Shown: positions 7,252 to 12,804 of the stretch, piece after piece | Layout: each line of letters starts with the position of its first letter | Numbering within the stretch: the first letter of the stretch is position 1 | Source of the DNA: Bacteroidales bacterium | GTDB taxonomy: Bacteria > Bacteroidota > Bacteroidia > Bacteroidales > UBA932 | NCBI GenBank assembly: GCA_016283985.1 | Contig: JAEENZ010000062.1 | Span: 1-12,804, forward strand | Direction: 5' to 3' | DNA: 12,804 nucleotides | The notes under the pieces: generated by a model | Seen by the model: only the letters and a program-made list of their open reading frames with translations | Databases searched by the model: none | Told to the model about the DNA's origin: nothing | Program-made: the position numbers and the translations under genes

Positions 7252-8495
7252 TTAACAAATTTCAGTTCTGCGCGGCGGGCTTCCGCATCGCTGGGCGCGT
7301 CATAATCCACTCCGTGGAAATATGCCCGGCCGATTCGCTCCTCCCCGATGCCGTGATTCACGAACCAGTTCCGCACCTCTTCCATCCGCTCTTTCGAGAT
7401 CTTGCGGTTGTATTCTTTTGTGCCGACCTTGGAGGCATAGGCATGGATCTCCAATTCGAAGTCGGGATATTTATTAAGGATGGACAGGGCCTCCTGGAGC
7501 GATGCGCCAGACGCTTCGTCCATACGGCTGCTATTGTTTAGGAAGTACACGGTCGGAATCGGGGTCTGGAAAGCGGCCTCTTTTTCAGCAGCGGCCTTTT
7601 CCGCGGCAGCTTTTTCGGCCGCCTCCTGCTTTTCGGCAGGTTTCACTTCTTCGGCAGGTTGAACTTCTTCGGCAGGTTCTTTCACTTCGCTCGGAACGAC
7701 AGTGGAGGGCTTTCCAAAATAGGGTTCGGCGACCTCCTTGGCTACGGGGGCGGAGCCTACAGGCTTGACCTTCTTACTGCCGCCAAAGCCGAAACTCAAT
7801 TTGATGCCGGCATCCCAGATGAGGTTGCTGATGTGCCCATGCTCTGGCATATTGTCGAAGCGCCGGCCGGTCAGGCAGGTAATGCCGCCGTAGAGGGCTG
7901 CGCTTATCTTGTCGTTGATCCTGTACCCGATGCTTGACTGCCCGCCAAGTCCAAAATGCCACTGGCGGTCATGCGCAATCTTTTTGTCCGGGGTGACCAG
8001 AGTGGTTTTGGTGGTGACGGCCGAAACCTGCGGCGATGCAAGCAGGGACCAGCGGCTGTCCGGCCCGATCACAAGGCTCAGCAGGTCGAAATTCGCCTGA
8101 AACGCAAGTTTGCCCCACTTGGAAGCCGCCCGCAAATCGGTGTAAGGCCAGCCCGTCTGCCCTATCACAGGGCTCAGGTAGCGGACTTCCGCATCCGACA
8201 GCCAGTAGGGGCAGCAGTCCAGCGCGTACTGGCTCTGCCCTCCGAATTGCACTCCTGCCTCCAACGAAACCAGAGGGTTGAAACGATATCCTCCGGACAC
8301 GGCGCCCTGCAGGCCCCAGTGAATCTGGTGTTCCGTGATGCTGCGGAAGGTGCATTGCCCGAAGGACGTTCCCCCTCCGACGCTCACGTACCAAGGCTGA
8401 CCTGCCGTGTCGACAGCCTGGCCCGATGATTCCGCCGGCGCCAACACACACAAAGCCAGCGCCACCAGAATGGCTTTAAAAGAAAAATTATTCAT
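7248..8495 (-). CDS. OmpA-like outer-membrane protein, first gene of the fimbrial operon
   Basis: 415 residues from the ATG at 8495. The frame is open further to a TTG at 8528, but that codon lies inside the candidate -7 promoter box, and the 8495 start gives a clean cleavable signal peptide (about 1-26, ending SSGQA). Residues about 27-236 alternate like an outer-membrane beta-barrel (WYVSVGGGTSFG, GAVSGGYRF, WHFGLGGQSSIGYRI). Residues about 268-309 are a low-complexity Glu/Ala/Lys/Pro linker with internal repeats. Residues about 310-415 are an OmpA_C-type domain: EIHAYASKVGTKEYNRKISKERM and a final EARRAELKF. The Asp that usually binds peptidoglycan is replaced by Ser355, while the late Arg pair is kept. 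OmpA-like proteins often lead fimbrillin loci in Bacteroidota. A role in envelope anchoring or pilus export is inference. Confidence 0.85.
   Translation of the reverse strand: MNNFSFKAILVALALCVLAPAESSGQAVDTAGQPWYVSVGGGTSFGQCTFRSITEHQIHWGLQGAVSGGYRFNPLVSLEAGVQFGGQSQYALDCCPYWLSDAEVRYLSPVIGQTGWPYTDLRAASKWGKLAFQANFDLLSLVIGPDSRWSLLASPQVSAVTTKTTLVTPDKKIAHDRQWHFGLGGQSSIGYRINDKISAALYGGITCLTGRRFDNMPEHGHISNLIWDAGIKLSFGFGGSKKVKPVGSAPVAKEVAEPYFGKPSTVVPSEVKEPAEEVQPAEEVKPAEKQEAAEKAAAEKAAAEKEAAFQTPIPTVYFLNNSSRMDEASGASLQEALSILNKYPDFELEIHAYASKVGTKEYNRKISKERMEEVRNWFVNHGIGEERIGRAYFHGVDYDAPSDAEARRAELKFVK
7632..7685 (-). repeat. Three 18-bp tandem units inside the OmpA-like gene linker
   Basis: Three copies of an 18-bp unit that begins TTCGGCAGG on the + strand start at 7632, 7650 and 7668. 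They encode EEVQPA / EEVKPA-like six-residue repeats in the periplasmic linker. A neighbouring 15-bp periodic stretch (about 7575-7625) encodes EKAAA units. Both periods are multiples of three, so changes in copy number would keep the frame and alter the spacer length between barrel and OmpA-like domain. Confidence 0.75.
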
Positions 8496-8525
8496 ACGAT
8501 TTGTACTTCTCTCCCGAAATCTCTT

Positions 8526-8533
8526 CAAAGATA
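8526..8533 (-). promoter_or_regulatory. Candidate -7 promoter box of the fimbrial operon
   Basis: On the minus strand this reads TATCTTTG, an exact match to the Bacteroidota -7 consensus TAnnTTTG. It lies 30 bases before the ATG at 8495, leaving a short leader. No good TTTG -33 element is visible at the expected distance, so the promoter would be weak or activator-dependent. Its position argues against translation from the TTG at 8528. Confidence 0.5.
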
Positions 8534-8546
8534 TAAAAATTATGAG

Positions 8547-8554
8547 TATATTCG
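8547..8554 (+). promoter_or_regulatory. Weak candidate -7 box for purCBA
   Basis: TATATTCG matches TAnnTTTG at all but one fixed base and lies 24 bases before the purC ATG. A TTTG at 8500-8503 is too far away to be its -33 element. Support is limited to this partial match and to the need for a promoter in the 83-bp divergent gap. Confidence 0.3.
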
Positions 8555-8564
8555 TGCACGGATA
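8549..8564. promoter_or_regulatory. 16-bp near-perfect palindrome, possible operator
   Basis: TATTCGTGCACGGATA is a dyad with a perfect 8-bp core (CGTGCACG) and one mismatched pair out of eight. It lies between the divergent purC and fimbrial-operon starts, overlaps the candidate purC -7 box and covers the expected -33 region of the fimbrial promoter. A dimeric regulator could bind there. No known operator consensus is recognised. Confidence 0.35.
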
Positions 8565-8578
8565 GTGAATTACCTGAA

Positions 8579-9523
8579 ATGAAAGCTCTGATCCGTACCG
8601 ATTTCAACCTCCCCGGACAGGTGGCCAAATACACTGGCAAAGTCCGCGACGTATATTCCATAGGCAAAGATTATCTGGTGATGGTGGCCACCGACCGCAT
8701 CTCGGCGTTCGACGTGGTGCTGCCGGAAGGCATCCCCTTCAAGGGTCAGGTCCTCAACCAGATAGCCTCTAAATTCCTCGACGCCACCGCCGACATCATC
8801 CCCAACTGGAAGATTGCGGAGGTGGATCCCATGGCTACCATAGGCTGGCGCTGCGAGCCCTTCAAGGTGGAGATGGTCATCCGCGGATACCTAACCGGCC
8901 ACGCCTGGCGCGAGTACAAGGCCGGCAAGCGCAGCCTCTGCGGAGTTCCGCTCCCGGACGGCATGGTGGAGAACCAGCGCTTCCCCGAACCCATCATCAC
9001 CCCCACCACCAAGGCGGCCGAGGGGCACGACGAGGATATCTCCAAGGAGGATATCATCGCCCGCGGCATAGTCGGCAGGGAGGATTACGAGCAGCTCGAA
9101 AAATACACCCGGGCCCTGTTCGCCCGCGGCACCGAGATGGCGGCCGGGAAGGGCCTCATCCTGGTGGACACCAAATACGAGTTCGGCAAGCGCGACGGCC
9201 GCATCATCCTGATGGACGAGATCCATACACCCGATTCTTCCCGCTACTTCTACGCCGAAGGATACGAGGAGCGCCTCGCGAAGGGCGAGCACCAGAAGCA
9301 GCTATCCAAGGAGTTCGTGCGCGAGTGGCTGATGGCGAACGGCTTCCAGGGCCAGGCCGGGCAGAAGGTTCCCGAGATGACGCCTCAGGTGGTTGCAGGC
9401 ATCACCGACCGTTACGTTGAACTCTACGAAAACATCACCGGAGCACCCTTCGCCAAAGCGGAGGACCCGGATCCCGCGGCACGCATAGAAAAGAACATCG
9501 AAGCATTCCTGAAAACCCTATGA
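8579..9523 (+). CDS. purC: Phosphoribosylaminoimidazole-succinocarboxamide synthase (SAICAR synthetase)
   Basis: 314 residues. The cytoplasmic enzyme joins CAIR and aspartate with ATP to form SAICAR in de novo purine synthesis. Visible family marks are GKVRDVYSI (residues 20-28), [20 protein letters not shown] (about 37-56), the substrate-site block [19 protein letters not shown], and the SAICAR signature [10 protein letters not shown] (about 193-202) followed by [12 protein letters not shown]. The length fits the roughly 300-residue form found in Bacteroidota and resembling the yeast enzyme, longer than the roughly 240-residue E. coli form. The ATG at 8579 starts directly before conserved sequence. 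The stop overlaps the purB start as ATGA. It is the first gene of a purC-purB-purA operon that diverges from the fimbrial operon. Confidence 0.97.
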   Translation: MKALIRTDFNLPGQVAKYTGKVRDVYSIGKDYLVMVATDRISAFDVVLPEGIPFKGQVLNQIASKFLDATADIIPNWKIAEVDPMATIGWRCEPFKVEMVIRGYLTGHAWREYKAGKRSLCGVPLPDGMVENQRFPEPIITPTTKAAEGHDEDISKEDIIARGIVGREDYEQLEKYTRALFARGTEMAAGKGLILVDTKYEFGKRDGRIILMDEIHTPDSSRYFYAEGYEERLAKGEHQKQLSKEFVREWLMANGFQGQAGQKVPEMTPQVVAGITDRYVELYENITGAPFAKAEDPDPAARIEKNIEAFLKTL

Positions 9524-10815
9524 TAGAACGCTACTCCCGTAAAGTGATGAGGGACATCTGGACCGAGCAGAACAAGTTCCAGGCCTACCTCGAAGTGGAA
9601 ATACTCTCCTGCGAAGCATGGAGCAAGCTCGGCGTAATCCCGGAGGAAGACGTGCAGAAGATACGCGCCGCCGCAGGCTTCAGCGTAGACCGCATCAAGG
9701 AGATAGAGGAGGTTACCCGCCACGACGTGGTTGCCTTCACCCGTGCGGTCAGCGAGACCCTCGGCCCCGAGCGCAAGTGGGTCCACTACGGCCTCACATC
9801 CACCGACGTGGTGGACACGGCCAACGGCTACCTCCTGAAGCAGGCTGACGAGATCCTGCTGAAAGACCTTCAGGACTTCCTCGCAGTGCTGAAGAAGCGC
9901 GCCCTGGAATTCAAGGGCACCCCCTGCATCGGCCGCACCCACGGTATTCACGCGGACATCACCTCCTTCGGCCTCAAATGGGCCCTCTGGCACGAGGAGA
10001 TGAAGCGCAACATAGAGCGCTTCGAGTTCGCCCGCAAGGGTGTGGAGGCCGGCAAAATGAGCGGCGCGGTGGGCAACTTCGCCAACATCCCCCCGTTCAT
10101 CCAAGACTATGTGTGCGAGCATCTCGGCATCGCCTCCGCCGACATCTCCACCCAGGTGCTCCAGCGCGACCGGCACGCCTTCTACATCGCCACTCTGGCA
10201 GTCATCGCCTCCACTCTGGAGCAGATGGCGTTCGAAGTGCGGAACCTCCAGCGCACCGAGGTGCGCGAGGCGGAGGAGGCCTTCGGCAAGGGGCAGAAAG
10301 GCTCGAGCGCCATGCCGCACAAGCGAAATCCCATCAGCTCCGAGAACATCTGCGGCTGCGCCCGCGTGATGCGCGGATACATGTCCGCATCCTGCGAGAA
10401 CGTGGCCCTGTGGCACGAGAGGGACATCTCCCACTCCTCCACCGAGCGCATCATCCTGCCGGACGCCACCGAGCTGCTGGACTACATGCTCTGCCGTTTC
10501 AAGGGCATCCTGGAGAACCTCACCGTGTATCCCGAGAACATGCTCGCCAACATCGGGCGCACCCACGGGGTCATCTTCGCCCAGCGCGTGATGAACGCGC
10601 TGATAGGCAAGGGCCTGACCCGCGAGCAGGCCTACGATACCGTGCAGCCCATAGCCATGAAGGCGTGGACGGAGGGCCTGGACTACAAGACCCTGCTGCT
10701 GGCGGACGCCGCCGTGATGGCGCAGCTCACTCCGGAGGAACTGGAGGGCTGCTTTACCCTGGATTACTATTTCAAGAACGTGGATTATATCTTTAAAAGA
10801 ACTGGCATACTATGA
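9520..10815 (+). CDS. purB: Adenylosuccinate lyase
   Basis: 431 residues. It splits SAICAR to AICAR plus fumarate, and adenylosuccinate to AMP plus fumarate, so it serves the products of both neighbouring genes. The fumarase/aspartase superfamily signature [16 protein letters not shown] lies near residues 260-275. Also visible are [13 protein letters not shown] (about 88-100) and [14 protein letters not shown] with the catalytic-region histidine (about 138-151). The C-terminal domain ends [10 protein letters not shown]. The length is normal for the family. The ATG overlaps the purC stop (ATGA at 9520-9523), and its TGA overlaps the purA ATG (10812-10815), consistent with coupled translation. 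Confidence 0.97.
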   Translation: MIERYSRKVMRDIWTEQNKFQAYLEVEILSCEAWSKLGVIPEEDVQKIRAAAGFSVDRIKEIEEVTRHDVVAFTRAVSETLGPERKWVHYGLTSTDVVDTANGYLLKQADEILLKDLQDFLAVLKKRALEFKGTPCIGRTHGIHADITSFGLKWALWHEEMKRNIERFEFARKGVEAGKMSGAVGNFANIPPFIQDYVCEHLGIASADISTQVLQRDRHAFYIATLAVIASTLEQMAFEVRNLQRTEVREAEEAFGKGQKGSSAMPHKRNPISSENICGCARVMRGYMSASCENVALWHERDISHSSTERIILPDATELLDYMLCRFKGILENLTVYPENMLANIGRTHGVIFAQRVMNALIGKGLTREQAYDTVQPIAMKAWTEGLDYKTLLLADAAVMAQLTPEELEGCFTLDYYFKNVDYIFKRTGIL

Positions 10816-12077
10816 AGAAGGTAGACGTGGTCCTCGGCCTCCAATGGGGCGATGAGGGCAAAGGCAAGGTGGTCGATGTGCTGACCCCGGATTACAAAGT
10901 GATCGCCCGCTTCCAGGGCGGCCCGAACGCAGGCCATTCCCTCGTTTTCGACGGAGACGGCTTCGTGCTCCACACCGTCCCCTCAGGCATTTTCCGTCCG
11001 GATTCGGTGAACATCATCGGCAACGGCGTGGTGGTGGATCCAGTCATCCTCCAGGACGAGATAGAGGCCATCGAGGCCAAGGGCGTCGACATCACCGGCA
11101 AGCTGCTCATCTCCAAGAAAGCCCACCTCATCCTTCCTACCCACAGGATGCTAGATGCCGCCAGCGAGACGGCCAAGGGTAAGGGGAAGATAGGCTCCAC
11201 CCTCAAGGGCATCGGCCCTACATACATGGACAAGACCGGACGCAACGGGCTCCGCGTGGGAGACACCCTCTCGCCCGAGTTCATCCAGCGCTACGAGGCA
11301 CTGAAATACAAGCACTTCGGCATCCTCGCCCAGTACAAGTTCCCCTTCGACATAACCGACTACGAAGTGAAGTGGTTCCAGGCGGTGGAGAAGATGAAGA
11401 GGTTCACCTTCATCGACAGCGAGTTTGCGGTCAACCGCTATCTCGACGACGACGTCCCCGTGCTGGCGGAAGGCGCACAGGGCTCTATGCTGGACATCGA
11501 CTTCGGCACCTATCCTTTCGTGACATCCTCCAACACCATGAGCGCCGGCGTCTGCACCGGCCTCGGAGTGGCCCCCAGCCGCATAGGCAAGGTGATGGGT
11601 ATCTTCAAGGCCTACTGCACCCGCGTGGGCAGCGGCCCGTTCCCGACCGAGCTCTTCGATGCCACCGGCGAGCGTCTGCGCCAGATCGGGCGCGAGTACG
11701 GTGCCACCACCGGTCGTCCCCGCCGCTGCGGCTGGCTGGACCTCGTGGCCCTGAAGTATGCCGTGATGATGAACGGGGTCACCGAACTGATAATGATGAA
11801 GGCGGACGTGATGAACGGCTTCGATACCGTGAAGGTTGCGACCGCATATGAGATTGAAGGCCAGACTGTTACCGACTTCCCCTTCGAATGTCCCAACGAT
11901 GTCACTCCCGTCTACACCGAGTTCCCCGGCTGGAAAGAAGACATCACTAAGGTCCGCCGCTACGAGGACTTCCCCGAAGCGTTCAAGAACTACGTGGCTT
12001 TCATTGAGAAAGAGACCGGATGCCCCATCCGCATCATCTCCGTCGGCCCCGACCGTTCAGAGATAGTTATTCGCTAA
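10812..12077 (+). CDS. purA: Adenylosuccinate synthetase
   Basis: 421 residues. It makes adenylosuccinate from IMP and aspartate with GTP, the first committed step to AMP. The P-loop-like [11 protein letters not shown] is at residues 9-19 with the catalytic Asp14, and GGPNAGHS carries the catalytic His42. Further family blocks are [61 protein letters not shown] and [14 protein letters not shown]. The length is normal. It starts within the purB stop (ATGA). Its 3' end overlaps the convergent regulator gene by 11 bp, so no separate intergenic terminator exists there. Confidence 0.97.
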   Translation: MKKVDVVLGLQWGDEGKGKVVDVLTPDYKVIARFQGGPNAGHSLVFDGDGFVLHTVPSGIFRPDSVNIIGNGVVVDPVILQDEIEAIEAKGVDITGKLLISKKAHLILPTHRMLDAASETAKGKGKIGSTLKGIGPTYMDKTGRNGLRVGDTLSPEFIQRYEALKYKHFGILAQYKFPFDITDYEVKWFQAVEKMKRFTFIDSEFAVNRYLDDDVPVLAEGAQGSMLDIDFGTYPFVTSSNTMSAGVCTGLGVAPSRIGKVMGIFKAYCTRVGSGPFPTELFDATGERLRQIGREYGATTGRPRRCGWLDLVALKYAVMMNGVTELIMMKADVMNGFDTVKVATAYEIEGQTVTDFPFECPNDVTPVYTEFPGWKEDITKVRRYEDFPEAFKNYVAFIEKETGCPIRIISVGPDRSEIVIR

Positions 12078-12804
12078 GGTGCCTCCGGGCATTATAAAAA
12101 CTCTGACGTGTGCCGAAGCCTGAGGCCTCGGCCATCTCTTCTATGGATGCTGCAGGATGCTCCACCCTGTACCTGGCGGCATGGGCCAGTCGGCAGCGGT
12201 TCACATAGGCGAAGAATCCTCCCAGATACTCACCCATGACCTGCGACAGATAGGTGCGGTTGACTCCGCAGCTGCGGGCAAGGCTGATCAGGGTAAGGTG
12301 GCTGTCCAGATAGGCCTTCTGCGTCTCAACCTGGTAACGGATGAGTTTAAGTATCTCCTCTTTCTTTTCCACAGGCATTATTTCTACCGGTTCGGGAGCC
12401 TCGACAACCGGTTCCTGCGGAGCCTCCACCTTTTCTACCTGTTCGATGTCCATCATCCGGTGAGGAGACAGGGCAGACACGATGAAGACCAAGACCAGGG
12501 CGGACAGTATCAGCATGCTGATCGAAATAACCGCTGGCGTGCCTATGATGGTGGCCGTCCAGCTGACAGCGACGTGCAGAATTGTGATTCGCAGTATGCT
12601 TTTGGCATAGTTTCGCGGGAAATCTGAGACGTTGGAATAGTTCTCCTCCGAAAAGCGCCTCACTGCCCGGGAAGTCATCGTGACTGCCATGATGAAACAT
12701 AGCATGTAGATGATGGCCAGGATGCCTATCGTGCTCATAATCCAAACCAGACGGGACCCTTCTATCTGGGTGCCGGGTATTATCGCCAGGATGGTGACGA
12801 TAGA
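12067..12804 (-). CDS. Membrane-anchored AraC-type regulator, C-terminal part (5' truncated by window edge)
   Basis: The frame is open from the right edge. 245 residues are visible, and the ATG at 12738 is probably internal because hydrophobic sequence (SIVTILIAIIPG) continues upstream of it. Three to four membrane segments are seen (the edge segment, then IGILAIIYMLCFIMAVTM, ILHVAVSWTATIIG and AVISISMLILSALVLVFIV), then a charged Glu/Pro/Val-rich spacer. The C-terminal AraC-type HTH_18 domain has a first helix-turn-helix around LISLARSCGVNRTYLSQVM and a second around IEEMAEASGFGTRQSFYNARR. The protein ends at HLSE, about 10-15 residues earlier than a full AraC domain. It likely senses an envelope or cytoplasmic signal and controls transcription. 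The target is unknown, though the nearby fimbrial operon is possible. It overlaps purA tail to tail by 11 bp. Confidence 0.85.
   Translation of the reverse strand, partial: SIVTILAIIPGTQIEGSRLVWIMSTIGILAIIYMLCFIMAVTMTSRAVRRFSEENYSNVSDFPRNYAKSILRITILHVAVSWTATIIGTPAVISISMLILSALVLVFIVSALSPHRMMDIEQVEKVEAPQEPVVEAPEPVEIMPVEKKEEILKLIRYQVETQKAYLDSHLTLISLARSCGVNRTYLSQVMGEYLGGFFAYVNRCRLAHAARYRVEHPAASIEEMAEASGFGTRQSFYNARRHLSE

Noticed and set aside
8496..8528. TTG-started extension of the OmpA-like gene
   Set aside because: The TTG lies in the candidate -7 promoter box, and the ATG at 8495 gives a standard signal peptide.
8496..8578. Invertible promoter, as seen before some Bacteroides surface loci
   Set aside because: No pair of inverted repeats flanks the promoter region. 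Only the single short dyad at 8549-8564 is present.
9424..10566. Long minus-strand open frame of 380 codons opposite purB
   Set aside because: It lies entirely opposite conserved purC/purB codons in a GC-rich region, has a Gly/Val/His-rich composition without domain motifs, and is best explained as an antisense shadow.
9978..10796. Plus-strand open frame of 272 codons in another frame of purB
   Set aside because: Extreme Arg/His/Gly/Ala composition is typical of a shifted frame through a GC-rich gene. The purB frame carries all the family motifs.

Overview
The window looks like a fairly high-GC member of the Bacteroidales (Bacteroidota). The evidence is a row of fimbrillin-type lipoproteins, C-terminal FISUMP-type domains, an OmpA-like protein of the Bacteroidota style, a membrane-anchored AraC-type regulator, a candidate TAnnTTTG -7 promoter box and the absence of clear Shine-Dalgarno sequences. 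The genus cannot be fixed from this sequence.

Layout. Positions 1-604 (+) hold the 3' end of an unrecognised protein. Positions 601-8495 (-) hold a tight six-gene operon. In transcription order it runs: OmpA-like outer-membrane protein, FimB/Mfa2-like lipoprotein, a short fimbrillin (probable shaft-type subunit), then three long fimbrillins, each ending in a FISUMP / C-type-lectin-like domain. Positions 8496-8578 are a short divergent promoter region with a 16-bp near-palindrome. Positions 8579-12077 (+) carry purC-purB-purA, each joined to the next by an ATGA start/stop overlap. Positions 12067-12804 (-) hold the C-terminal part of a membrane-bound AraC-type regulator that runs off the right edge.

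How it fits together. The operon reads as a type V (Mfa/FimA-like) surface pilus or adhesin locus: OmpA-like envelope protein, probable anchor/accessory lipoprotein, one domain-minimal fimbrillin, and three fimbrillins with a binding head, suited to be tip or decorating adhesins. The pur genes encode SAICAR synthase, adenylosuccinate lyase and adenylosuccinate synthetase, covering late IMP synthesis and IMP to AMP. They look like housekeeping neighbours.

Most notable observation. The last 56-57 codons of the three FISUMP heads are hypervariable on a fixed scaffold. Between the two most comparable copies, hand-counted differences at codon positions 1/2/3 are 23/25/17 in the last 56 codons, against 5/3/17 in the 41 codons just before. 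Most changed codons keep a C or T third base. This resembles the variable repeats of diversity-generating retroelements (AAY template codons in a C-type-lectin fold). No reverse transcriptase or template repeat is visible here, so this remains a hypothesis. No tRNA, rRNA, CRISPR array, insertion sequence or gene-free stretch over 300 bases was seen.
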